From the NCBI RefSeq assembly GCF_019956555.1, contig NZ_JAHBDQ010000002.1, positions 142,538-206,537 on the forward strand: a stretch of DNA of 64,000 nt, read 5' to 3'. The notes beneath the pieces are model-generated. The model ran no database searches. It had not been told where the DNA came from and saw only the letters and a program-made list of their open reading frames with translations. The stretch is from Pseudomonas sp. A-RE-19. GTDB taxonomy: Bacteria; Pseudomonadota; Gammaproteobacteria; Pseudomonadales; Pseudomonadaceae. Shown here in pieces: positions 56,419 to 64,000 of this stretch. Both the position numbers and the translations under genes were made by a program. The stretch's first letter is position 1. Every line of letters starts with the position of its first letter.

Positions 56419-56688
56419 ATGAAATCTCTGCTCGCCACTTTCTTGCTGCTTGCCATCGCCGTTCTCGCCGGGTGTGCCAGTCATGTGTCCCCGGAACTGC
56501 GGCCCTATACCGCTGAAGAAACCCGGGAACTGGCGCTGGAGGCCTTGAGTCGTCGCGGCTTGTCCTTCGACGAGTACCAGGCGAAGAAAGCCGAACTGCT
56601 CGGCCAGCCGCAAAAGTCGTTCAGCTTCGACAAACAAGGCGAGATGAACGCCGAACGCGCAGTACAGCTGCATGGTCGTCCAAGCTGA
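56419..56688 (+). CDS. Small lipoprotein, 89 aa
   Basis: The ATG at 56419 starts a lipoprotein signal peptide (MKSLLATFLLLAIAVLAGCA; lipobox LAGC, Cys about residue 18). The remaining 70 residues are polar and helical (EETRELALEALSRRGLSFDE; then KKAELLGQPQ). It has no domain I can name, but short helical lipoproteins of this kind are common in Pseudomonas. Asp is not at position +2 after the Cys, so outer-membrane sorting is expected. Confidence 0.75.
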   Translation: MKSLLATFLLLAIAVLAGCASHVSPELRPYTAEETRELALEALSRRGLSFDEYQAKKAELLGQPQKSFSFDKQGEMNAERAVQLHGRPS

Positions 56689-56789
56689 ACAAAGACTGTA
56701 CTGCTCGAACTTTCACCCAACTGTCCGTGGGTTTCCCTCAAGGCGTGCGATAGGGTCAATACCTGACTGACCCTGATGGACTGCCACCA

Positions 56790-57404
56790 ATGACACTCTC
56801 ACTCGACCTGCTGCTGGGCTTCGCCCTGTTTGCCCTTGTCACCTCGATTACTCCCGGCCCGAACAACACCATGTTGCTGGCTTCGGGGGTGAATTTCGGT
56901 TTTAGCCGCACCATTCCCCATATGCTGGGTATCACCTGCGGCTTCTTCGTATTGGTGCTCGCCGTCGGTTTCGGCCTGGGCGCGGTGTTTCAGACCTATC
57001 CATGGCTTTACACTGTCTTGCGCTATGTCGGCGCGGCGTATCTGCTGTACCTGGCGTGGAAGATTGCTCATTCCGGGCCGGTAGCCGAGGGTGAACGGGG
57101 CGAGGGCAAGCCGATCAGTTATTTGGGCGCGGCAGCGTTTCAATGGATCAACCCCAAGGCCTGGATCATGGCCATCGGTGCCATCAGCACCTACACGCCG
57201 ATGCAGGGCTATTTCACCAATGTGATTGTGATTGCGGCCGTCTTCGCCTTGATCAACCTGCCAAGCGTCAGTGTGTGGGCCGGTTGCGGCACACTGTTGC
57301 GTAATGTGCTGCGCGATCGCCGCTGGTTGCGGCTGTTCAACTGGGGCATGGCCTTGCTGTTGGTGGCTTCGCTGTATCCGTTATTGCTCGAAAGTTTTAG
57401 CTGA
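56790..57404 (+). CDS. LysE-family amino-acid exporter
   Basis: A 204-residue inner-membrane protein with about six helices and the LysE/RhtB signature SITPGPNNTMLLASGVNFG near the N-terminus. FQWINPKAWIMAIGAIS is the second family mark. These proteins export amino acids such as threonine, homoserine or lysine. The start ATG has no strong ribosome site (CTGATGGACTGCCACC before it). It is separated from the upstream lipoprotein gene by about 100 bases. Confidence 0.87.
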   Translation: MTLSLDLLLGFALFALVTSITPGPNNTMLLASGVNFGFSRTIPHMLGITCGFFVLVLAVGFGLGAVFQTYPWLYTVLRYVGAAYLLYLAWKIAHSGPVAEGERGEGKPISYLGAAAFQWINPKAWIMAIGAISTYTPMQGYFTNVIVIAAVFALINLPSVSVWAGCGTLLRNVLRDRRWLRLFNWGMALLLVASLYPLLLESFS

Positions 57405-57609
57405 CGCATTGCTTCAACCGGTTGCCCGATGCCTGTTAAGCTCGACTTCAGGAGCGTTCCTACGCACTTTTAAATGAAGTTGTTCTTCTTTAACGGCCTC
57501 CGATCAGGTATTGCTGTCGTTCTGGAAATTCAGCGTCGCTCATGAGGCGGCGCTTTGATATTCCCGGTGACGAGCTTCCTGATCCCGGAACACGCTCTGC
57601 GAGTCTTCT

Positions 57610-58776
57610 ATGAATAAACGTCCGTTGTATTTCGACTACGCCGCCACCACGCCGGTGGATGAGCGGGTCATCAAGGTCATGGTCGAGTGTCTGGGTTTCA
57701 CCGGTAACTTCGGCAATCCAGCGTCCAGCTCCCACGCCTTCGGCCAACAGGCCCGGCAATCGGTCGAGCAGGCACGGCATCAGGTCGCCGAACTGGTCGG
57801 CGCTCAGGCAGAACAAATTGTCTGGACCTCCGGCGCCACCGAATCCAACAACCTTGCCCTCAAGGGCGTGGCCCAGGCCCGCGGTGTGTCCGGCGGCCAT
57901 ATCGTCACCAGCCAGATCGAACACAAGGCGATTCTCGACACTGCAAAACAATTGCAGGACACAGGCGTTGCCGTGACGTATCTGGTGCCCGATGCCGAAG
58001 GCCTGATTACTCCGCAGGCAGTCAGCGAAGCGATGCGCGAGGACACCTTTCTGGTGTCGCTGATGCTGGTCAATAACGAACTGGGCACCGTCAATGACAT
58101 CCCGGCCATCGGCCAGGTGGTACGTGATCGTGATGCGTTGTTCCACGTCGATGCGGCTCAGGGCGCCGGCAAAGTGGCGATCGACCTGGCCCGGTGGCCG
58201 GTGGATTTGATGTCGTTTTCGGCGCACAAGGTCTACGGTCCCAAAGGCATCGGCGCGTTGTATGTAGGGCCTCGTGCCCAGCAGCGTCTGCAGGCGCAGA
58301 TTCACGGTGGAGGGCACGAGGGCGGGTTGCGTTCCGGCACCCTGGCGACGCACCAGATTGCTGCCATGGGCGCAGCCTTCGTGTTGGCGGCCGCCTCGTT
58401 CGATGAAGAAAAAGCCACCATCGCGCGTCTGCGTGAACGCTTGCTCGAGTCGTTGCTGAGCATTCCCGGCGTTCGTCTCAATGGCAGCCCGACGCAGCGC
58501 ATTCCCCATACCCTGAGCCTGACCTTCAACGAAGGCGAGTTCAATCCTGCCGCGTTGAGCACCTCGATTGCATTCTCCGCGACCTCGGCCTGCAACTCCG
58601 CCAGCAATGCCCCGTCCCATGTATTGCTGGCCCTGGGGCATGACGCGCGCTCGGCCAGTCGCACCATTCGCTTGAGTCTGGGGCGTTTCACCACCGAGCA
58701 GGATATCGACCAGGCGGTGCAGCTGATTAAAGCGGCAGCCGCCAGTGCTCCGGCATTCTGGGCGACAGGACCTTAA
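57610..58776 (+). CDS. Cysteine desulfurase (IscS/NifS family)
   Basis: Class V PLP enzyme of 388 residues that takes sulfur from cysteine for Fe-S clusters or thiolation. FDYAATTPVD starts the fold; GATESNNLALKG, the His/Asp pair in SQIEHKAILD and LFHVDAAQGAG, and the Schiff-base Lys in SFSAHKVYGPKG follow. The active-site loop has the catalytic Cys in SATSACNSASNAPSHV. No iscU or iscA gene is adjacent, so it is a stand-alone paralogue rather than the isc-operon IscS. The ATG at 57610 has a weak ribosome site. Confidence 0.88.
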   Translation: MNKRPLYFDYAATTPVDERVIKVMVECLGFTGNFGNPASSSHAFGQQARQSVEQARHQVAELVGAQAEQIVWTSGATESNNLALKGVAQARGVSGGHIVTSQIEHKAILDTAKQLQDTGVAVTYLVPDAEGLITPQAVSEAMREDTFLVSLMLVNNELGTVNDIPAIGQVVRDRDALFHVDAAQGAGKVAIDLARWPVDLMSFSAHKVYGPKGIGALYVGPRAQQRLQAQIHGGGHEGGLRSGTLATHQIAAMGAAFVLAAASFDEEKATIARLRERLLESLLSIPGVRLNGSPTQRIPHTLSLTFNEGEFNPAALSTSIAFSATSACNSASNAPSHVLLALGHDARSASRTIRLSLGRFTTEQDIDQAVQLIKAAAASAPAFWATGP

Positions 58777-58834
58777 AAGCGCTGACTTCGATCGGCACTA
58801 AACAATAATGATGAAGTGGTTAGCAGGAGACACG

Positions 58835-60643
58835 ATGAGTACGCAGCCTTCGATCAATGGATCGGTGCCCCAGCGCCTGGCGCAAACCCGCGAGCTGATG
58901 AACCGGGAGGGCATTCATGCTCTGCTGGTGCCGTCGGCCGACCCGCACCTGTCGGAATACCTGCCGGGTTATTGGCAGGGGCGGCAGTGGCTGTCGGGTT
59001 TCCATGGTTCGGTCGGCACGCTGATCGTTACGCCGGACTTTGCCGGTGTCTGGGCCGACAGCCGCTATTGGGAACAAGCGAGCAAGGAACTCAAGGGCAG
59101 CGGCATCGAACTGGTCAAGCTGCAACCGGGTCAACCCGGCCCGCTCGATTGGCTGGCCGAGCAAACCCCTGAAGGCGGCGTAGTCGCGGTTGACGGTGCG
59201 GTGATGGCCGTGGCCTCGGCGCGCACCCTGAGCAGCAAACTCGAAGCGTGCGGTGCACGTCTGCGCACCGACATCGATTTGCTGAGCGAAGTCTGGAGCG
59301 ACCGCCCAAGCCTGCCGAACGAGCCTGTCTATCAACACTTGCCGCCCCAGGCGACGGTCAGCCGTGGTGAAAAACTCGCTCAATTGCGTGAGGCATTGAA
59401 AGAGCGCGGTGCGGACTGGCACTTCATCGCCACCCTCGATGACATCGCCTGGCTATTCAACCTGCGTGGCGGCGACGTATCGTTCAACCCGGTGTTCGTG
59501 TCCTTCGCCTTGATCAGCCAGCAGCAGGCCACCTTGTTCGTAGCCCTGAGCAAAGTGAGTGCTGAGCTGCGCGCCATTCTCGAACAGGACGGCGTGACCC
59601 TGCGCGATTACAGTGAAGTGGCCGCCACCTTGCGCGCCGTGCCGAGTGGCGCGAGCCTGCAAGTCGATCCGGCGCGGGTCACGGCCGGTCTGCTGGATAA
59701 CCTGAACAGCGGCGTGAAACTGCTTGAAGGCCTGAACCCGACCACCCTGGCCAAGTCACAGAAAAGCCTGGCCGATGCCGAGCACATTCGTCGGGCCATG
59801 GAGCAGGATGGCGCCGCGCTGTGCGAATTTTTCGCCTGGCTGGAAACGGCGCTGGGGCGTGAGCGCGTCACCGAACTGACCATCGACGAACACCTGACCG
59901 CGGCCCGTACCCGGCGTCCGGATTATGTGTCGCTGAGCTTCAACACCATTGCCGCGTTCAACGCCAACGGCGCCATGCCGCACTACCACGCCACCGAAGA
60001 AGAACATGCGGTGATCGAGGGCGACGGTCTGTTGTTGATCGACTCCGGCGGCCAATACCTGGGCGGCACCACTGACATCACCCGCATGGTGCCGGTCGGT
60101 ACGCCGACTGACGAGCAGAAGCGCGATTGCACCCGCGTGCTCAAAGGCGTGATTGCCTTGTCACGTGCGCAATTCCCGAAAGGCATTCTGTCGCCGTTGC
60201 TGGACGCCATCGCCCGCGCACCAATCTGGGCCGAAAGCGTCGACTATGGTCACGGCACCGGTCACGGCGTCGGTTACTTCCTTAATGTCCATGAAGGCCC
60301 GCAAGTCATCGCCTATCAGGCCGCGACGGCACCGCAAACAGCGATGCAGCCGGGGATGATCACGTCCATCGAGCCGGGCACTTATCGTCCGGGTCGCTGG
60401 GGGGTGCGAATCGAGAACCTGGTATTGAACCGCGAAGCGGGCAAGAGCGAGTTCGGTGAATTCCTGAAATTCGAAACCCTGACTTTGTGCCCGATCGACA
60501 CCCGCTGCCTGGAGCCGTCATTGCTGACCGAAGACGAAAAACAGTGGTTCAACGCCTATCACGCCGAGGTGCGTGAACGCTTGAGCCCGTTGCTCGATGG
60601 TGCAGCCCTCGAATGGTTGAATACCCGAACCGCGGCTATTTGA
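58835..60643 (+). CDS. Xaa-Pro aminopeptidase (M24B family)
   Basis: A 602-residue cytoplasmic metallopeptidase that removes N-terminal residues before proline. It has two creatinase-like N-terminal domains (residues about 15-150 and 165-320) and a C-terminal pita-bread domain. Metal ligands appear in LLIDSGGQYLGGTTDITRM (two Asp), YGHGTGHGVGYFLNVHE (His), SIEPGTYRPG and GVRIENLVL (two Glu). The length matches the long, three-domain aminopeptidase P form. The ATG at 58835 has CAGGAG; an earlier ATG (58808) is less likely. It is convergent with the isomerase gene. Confidence 0.92.
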   Translation: MSTQPSINGSVPQRLAQTRELMNREGIHALLVPSADPHLSEYLPGYWQGRQWLSGFHGSVGTLIVTPDFAGVWADSRYWEQASKELKGSGIELVKLQPGQPGPLDWLAEQTPEGGVVAVDGAVMAVASARTLSSKLEACGARLRTDIDLLSEVWSDRPSLPNEPVYQHLPPQATVSRGEKLAQLREALKERGADWHFIATLDDIAWLFNLRGGDVSFNPVFVSFALISQQQATLFVALSKVSAELRAILEQDGVTLRDYSEVAATLRAVPSGASLQVDPARVTAGLLDNLNSGVKLLEGLNPTTLAKSQKSLADAEHIRRAMEQDGAALCEFFAWLETALGRERVTELTIDEHLTAARTRRPDYVSLSFNTIAAFNANGAMPHYHATEEEHAVIEGDGLLLIDSGGQYLGGTTDITRMVPVGTPTDEQKRDCTRVLKGVIALSRAQFPKGILSPLLDAIARAPIWAESVDYGHGTGHGVGYFLNVHEGPQVIAYQAATAPQTAMQPGMITSIEPGTYRPGRWGVRIENLVLNREAGKSEFGEFLKFETLTLCPIDTRCLEPSLLTEDEKQWFNAYHAEVRERLSPLLDGAALEWLNTRTAAI

Positions 60644-60649
60644 GCGGGC

Positions 60650-60682
60650 TGAGTTCAGGCGCTGTTTCCAGCGCCTGGCTCA
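60650..60682. terminator. Possible bidirectional stem-loop
   Basis: CAGGCGCTG and CAGCGCCTG form a perfect 9-bp stem with a TTTC loop, extended by TGAG/CTCA. It lies between the convergent peptidase and isomerase genes; no T-run follows, so a terminator role is uncertain. Confidence 0.45.
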
Positions 60683-60700
60683 TGTCGTGACAGACGCTGG

Positions 60701-61297
60701 CTATTGCGTACGCAGGGCTTCAAGGACGAAGTCCAGGCGATCCTGGCCGAAGAACAGCTGATCCCCGACAAACATGCTCGGCGCCCCGAAAACACCGCGT
60801 TGCACTGCGTCTTCAGTGTTTTCCTTGAGGGCGGCTTTGACGGCCTCATCGGCGGTCAACGCCAGCACCTCGTTCGGATCGAAACCGTTTTGCGTCAGCA
60901 CGGCGGCAACGGTCGCCGGATCATCGAGGCTGTGCCCCTCAACCCAAAGAGCCTGAAACAGGCAATCGATCAACGCCTGAAAGCGTTCGGGATGGCGCAA
61001 CTGCATACCCGTGACAGCGCGCATCAGCAGCAGGGTATTGATGGGGAAGTGCGGGTTGAACTTCAGCAGTACGCCATAGCGTCTGGCATAGCGATCCAGA
61101 TCCTGAAACATGTAGCGACCCTTGGCCGGTATGGTAATGGGGGAAGCATTGCCGGTAGCTTTGAAGACACCGCCCAGCAGCATCGGTCTGTAGATCAGCT
61201 GACTATTGGTCTGCTCGCAGATCTTCGGCAGTTGGGTATAGGCCAGGTAGGTGGCGGGGCTGCCAAGATCGAAAAAGAACTCCACGGTTTTGCTCAT
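60701..61297 (-). CDS. DsbA-like 2-hydroxychromene-2-carboxylate isomerase
   Basis: A 198-residue thioredoxin-fold protein of the HCCA isomerase/GST-kappa branch. FFFDLGSPATYLAY (Ser for the catalytic position), then YRPMLLGGVFKATGN, the FNPHFPINTL segment, and GVFGAPSMFVGDQLFFGQDRL are typical. It has no signal peptide, so it acts in the cytoplasm, and its true substrate is unknown. It lies 35 bases downstream of the broken SDR gene in the same direction, a likely two-gene unit. Confidence 0.86.
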   Translation of the reverse strand: MSKTVEFFFDLGSPATYLAYTQLPKICEQTNSQLIYRPMLLGGVFKATGNASPITIPAKGRYMFQDLDRYARRYGVLLKFNPHFPINTLLLMRAVTGMQLRHPERFQALIDCLFQALWVEGHSLDDPATVAAVLTQNGFDPNEVLALTADEAVKAALKENTEDAVQRGVFGAPSMFVGDQLFFGQDRLDFVLEALRTQ

Positions 61298-61332
61298 GGT
61301 CGATGTGCTCTTCTTATTTGTGGAGGAGAGGG

Positions 61333-62072
61333 CTACCAGCGTTCATTCCAGGGGCGCAGGTCCAGCTCGAACGTCCAGGCGTCCCGTGGCTGGCTATGCA
61401 AGTGCCAATAGTTTTCGGCGATGTGCTCAGGGTTGAGGATGCCGTCCTGATCCTTGGTCGCGTATTTTTCCGGAAAGTTGTCGCGGATAAAGTCGGTGTC
61501 GATGGCGCCATCGACCACGACGTTGGCGACATGGATGTTCATCGGTCCCAGTTCGCGAGCCATGCTTTGCGCCAGGGCGCGAATCCCGTGCTTGGCACCG
61601 GCGAAGGCTGCGAAACCCGCGGCACCGCGCAAGCCGGCAGTGGCGCCGGTGAACAAAATCGTGCCCCGTTGGCGGGTGACCATGCGCTTGGCCACTTCAC
61701 GAGCGTTGAGAAACCCTGAGAAACAGGCCATTTCCCAAATCTTGAAATACTTGCGGGCGGTTCTTCGAGAATACTGCACGGCACATTGGCGCCGATATTG
61801 AAGACGAACGCTTCGATGGGGCCGATCTCGGTTTCGATCTGCTCGATGAGCGCAATCACGTCCTCTTCCTTGCGTGCGTCGCAGGCAAAACCGTGAGCCT
61901 CGCCGCCACTCGCCGTGATGGCATCTACCAGTGGCTGGAGTTTGTCTGCGCTACGACGGGTGACGCAAGCAACGAAACCTTCCTGGGCAAAACGCTTGGC
62001 GATGGCGCTGCCGGTGGCATCGCCGGCGCCGACGACCAATACGATTTTCTTGTTATGGGTAGCGGTGGTCAT
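61333..62072 (-). pseudogene. SDR-family oxidoreductase with one-base frameshift
   Basis: A short-chain dehydrogenase read in two frames. The N-terminal frame (62072 onward: IVLVVGAGDATGSAIAKRF and NIGANVPCSILEE) stops matching at about 61761. The remainder (TARKYFKIWEMACFSGFLNA to DLRPWNERW at 61333) is in another frame. Adding one A to GAAGAACC (giving GAAGAAACC) restores a normal 246-residue SDR. The active site reads FAGAKHG, with Phe where Tyr is usual, so the enzyme may be inactive or atypical even when repaired. A sequencing or assembly error in the short A-run is possible. Confidence 0.82.
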
Positions 62073-62171
62073 GAGATGTCGCCCTTTGCTGAACGGTCAT
62101 TGACTGACGAACGTTAGCAGCATCCGGGCGAAGCACCTACCGGGCTACGCAAACCCGATAGAAGGAGAGAG

Positions 62172-62453
62172 TTACTTGCAGATGACGATCATGCTGCGGC
62201 TGGTGTAGCCGGCCGGGTTGAGGCCGAACGGGTAATCACCGGGCTCTTCTACGGCATCCCCTGATTTTGCGATGACCTTGTAGCCCTTGGGTGCGCATGA
62301 GTCGGCGGCACTGGTGTAGCACTTGTCCCAGGAGGATGACAGCCCCGAACAGTTTATATGCAGTCCTTTCTTGCCGTGTTTGACATGGGTTTTCGAGGTC
62401 GCCGCGCAGCCTGCAATTGCAAGTATGGCGATCAGTATCAAAATTCGTTTCAT
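62172..62453 (-). CDS. Small lipoprotein, 93 aa, cysteine-rich
   Basis: The ATG at 62453 (AAGGAC before it) starts MKRILILIAILAIAGCAATS, a lipoprotein signal with lipobox IAGC. The mature part holds a basic segment (KTHVKHGKKGLHINCSG) and four further Cys, which may form two disulfides. The pattern (CSGLSSSWDKCYTSAADSC) is like small DUF-type lipoproteins of Pseudomonas with no known function. A longer open frame upstream is less likely to be translated. Confidence 0.75.
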   Translation of the reverse strand: MKRILILIAILAIAGCAATSKTHVKHGKKGLHINCSGLSSSWDKCYTSAADSCAPKGYKVIAKSGDAVEEPGDYPFGLNPAGYTSRSMIVICK

Positions 62454-62622
62454 TGCTGTCCTTATAGAGCCCCCGGATCTGGTGCCTGGGTCTGCCCGCA
62501 TTCGCTTTTGCTTGAAGCGTTCTGATATCCCTATCTGAAAAAATCCATGCCTGACACTGAGTTACGTAGCCTAAACATGGCCTAATTGAGCGGCAAATAC
62601 CAGACCTTCGTCAAATCTCGTT

Positions 62623-63510
62623 TCAATCCGCTGCGACCGCCGGCTTGGCGGTACTCCCCATGGTCATGGTCGCGCCGACGGAAGCCAGAATGATGCACAG
62701 GATAGCCATCCACTGTGACAGGGAAAGATACTCATGAAGGAACAGCAGACCGGACAATGCGCCAAACGCGGGCTCGATGCTCATCAGAGTACCGAAGGTG
62801 CGTGCCGGAATCCGTGTGAGGGCGACCATCTCCAGGGTGTAGGGCAGGGCGGTGGATAGAATGGCGACCCCGATGGCTACGGGGATCAACGAAGGTGTCA
62901 GCAACGCAGCACCCGCGTGGACAATGCCGATGGGGGCTACGAACAACGCGGCAATCATCACGCCCAGTGCGGCGGTCTGCACTCCATTATCAGCACCGGC
63001 CTTCTGGCCGAACAGAATGTACAACGCCCAGCAGACTCCAGCACCAAGGGCATAACCTGCACCGACCAGATCGATGCCTGCGCTCGCGGCGCCTGTTGGA
63101 ATCAATAGCAGTAAACCGATGGCAGCCAGAGCGATCCATAGAAAGTCGATCGCTCGACGTGAGGCATATATAGCAACCGCCAATGGGCCGGTGAACTCCA
63201 GGGCTACCGCGATACCCAGAGGGACAGTGCGCAAGGACATATAGAAGAGGAAGTTCATGCCGCCCAGCGCCATCCCGTAGACGATAACGGTGCGCAGGGA
63301 TTTGGCAGTGAGCTTCGCTCGCCATGGTCGCAATAGCAGCAGCATGATCACGCTGGCGAAGATCAACCGCAGGGTGGTCGTCCCTTGAGCGCCAATAACA
63401 GGGAACATGCTCTTGGCCAGGGAGGCCCCGGACTGGATCGATGCCATGGCTATTAAGAGCAGGCCAACCGAGAGCAGAGTCGAGGCAAGGCTGCGGGGAT
63501 GGTCATTCAT
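62623..63510 (-). CDS. EamA-family transporter (RhtA-like)
   Basis: A 295-residue inner-membrane protein with about ten helices in two EamA halves. The N half (LLIAMASIQSGASLAKSMFP and GAQGTTTLRLIFAS) and the C half (GALSGLLFLHEYLSL) match the RhtA branch of drug/metabolite transporters, which exports threonine and homoserine. The ATG at 63510 begins the first helix; no strong ribosome site is seen. It is divergent from the rRNA promoters. Confidence 0.85.
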   Translation of the reverse strand: MNDHPRSLASTLLSVGLLLIAMASIQSGASLAKSMFPVIGAQGTTTLRLIFASVIMLLLLRPWRAKLTAKSLRTVIVYGMALGGMNFLFYMSLRTVPLGIAVALEFTGPLAVAIYASRRAIDFLWIALAAIGLLLLIPTGAASAGIDLVGAGYALGAGVCWALYILFGQKAGADNGVQTAALGVMIAALFVAPIGIVHAGAALLTPSLIPVAIGVAILSTALPYTLEMVALTRIPARTFGTLMSIEPAFGALSGLLFLHEYLSLSQWMAILCIILASVGATMTMGSTAKPAVAAD

Positions 63511-63644
63511 TACGTGGCATCGTCCGAAGTAGAAAGCGAAAGGTATTGTTTCATTTGTTGGGCAATATACTGCGCATTCATTGCGCGCGCGTCTATATAT
63601 AAGCAGGGATTTTGAATATCTCGATAGAAAAGCGTAATCAGGGG

Positions 63645-63672
63645 TTGACGGCAGATTCTGGACGTCTATAAT
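63645..63672 (+). promoter_or_regulatory. rRNA operon promoter P1
   Basis: TTGACG, a 16-base spacer, then TATAAT, with a TCGCCCC discriminator. It is the first of three tandem promoters facing out of the window. Confidence 0.85.
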
Positions 63673-63847
63673 TCGCCCCACTTCCGGCGCAGTCGAAACG
63701 GAAAACTCCTTGGTAAACAAAGAGTTACGCAGTTTTCGGCAGCGGTTACGCTTCAGTTCATCGAAGCCAGAAGGAGTTGAAAGGGCGGTGTTGTTTGGCT
63801 CTTTTAACGGTTCGATCTTCTCGGTCGAAAGCGGAGAAAAAGAGGTG

Positions 63848-63875
63848 TTGACAGCAGCGAGTAACGCTGTAGAAT
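63848..63875 (+). promoter_or_regulatory. rRNA operon promoter P2
   Basis: TTGACA, a 16-base spacer, then TAGAAT, followed by TCGCCTCCCG. The downstream block (CCCGCTAACGAGAGATCGG) is familiar from Pseudomonas rrn leaders. Confidence 0.88.
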
Positions 63876-63967
63876 TCGCCTCCCGCTAACGAGAGATCGG
63901 AAGCGCAAGTGGTTGAAGTTATTAAAGATTTTCAAGCGAAACTTTGAAAGCTTCTGAAGATAACCGC

Positions 63968-63995
63968 TTGACAGCAACAGAGGCTGCTGTAGAAT
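63968..63995 (+). promoter_or_regulatory. rRNA operon promoter P3
   Basis: TTGACA, a 16-base spacer, then TAGAAT and GCGCG, exactly 120 bases after P2. The 16S rRNA gene should begin a few hundred bases beyond the window edge. Confidence 0.88.
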
Positions 63996-64000
63996 GCGCG

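Larger units (their letters stand above)
63511..64000. other. rRNA operon upstream region
   Basis: No gene lies in these 490 bases. The region holds the three promoters and a GC/AT-alternating leader typical of Pseudomonas rrn operons. No tRNA or rRNA sequence is inside the window. Confidence 0.8.

Overview
The window is chromosomal DNA of a Pseudomonas in the broad P. fluorescens group. This rests on an almost complete set of pyoverdine genes (pvdS, pvdL, pvdH, an MbtH-like protein and fpvGHJKCDEF), an acyclic-terpene (atu) operon, msu sulfonate genes, a GC-rich composition broken by AT-rich intergenic islands, and many intergenic REP/REPIN palindromes of the types common in that group. The last few hundred bases are a typical Pseudomonas rRNA-operon promoter region.

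Layout. 1-8.6 kb: the 3' part of moeA, a tiny membrane protein, a YegS-type lipid kinase, a NarL-type two-component pair, an Hpt-like protein without the phospho-histidine, cheV behind a FliA-type promoter, a MOSC protein, ppnP and a DEDDh exonuclease. 8.6-17.8 kb: the operon atuABCDEF (minus strand) with divergent atuR and two operator-like palindromes between them; it would convert citronellyl/geranyl-CoA towards beta-oxidation. 17.9-33.9 kb: a solute-binding protein, pvdYII, the ECF sigma factor gene pvdS (Fur-box-like site), and the 13-kb NRPS gene pvdL (PvdS-type promoter). 34-41.4 kb: an alpha/beta hydrolase, then dsbD-dsbE-dsbG and a divergent two-component system, with an unexpected hemopexin-repeat gene sitting between the two divergent halves. 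41.6-50.5 kb: a GNAT protein, pvdH-mbtH behind a good PvdS promoter, and the fpvGHJKCDEF operon for periplasmic release of iron from ferripyoverdine. 50.8-56 kb: a VOC protein, soxR with a divergent SoxR-box promoter driving an ABM monooxygenase, and an msuE-msuD-(msuC)-sfnR sulfur operon in which msuC has lost its middle. 56.4-63.5 kb: housekeeping-type genes (lipoproteins, LysE exporter, cysteine desulfurase, aminopeptidase P, isomerase, EamA transporter) and a frameshifted SDR gene. 63.6-64 kb: three tandem rrn-type promoters facing out of the window.

How it works together. PvdS, made under iron starvation, would transcribe pvdL (the chromophore-end NRPS) and pvdH-mbtH (Dab supply and A-domain helper), while PvdYII belongs to hydroxyornithine acylation and FpvC-K recycle pyoverdine in the periplasm. 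The dsb cluster lies inside this region but is a separate periplasmic thiol system. I did not find a wholly new system. The most unusual items are a REPIN translated in frame inside fpvD, the hemopexin-repeat gene, the internally deleted msuC, and several unusually clear regulatory sites.
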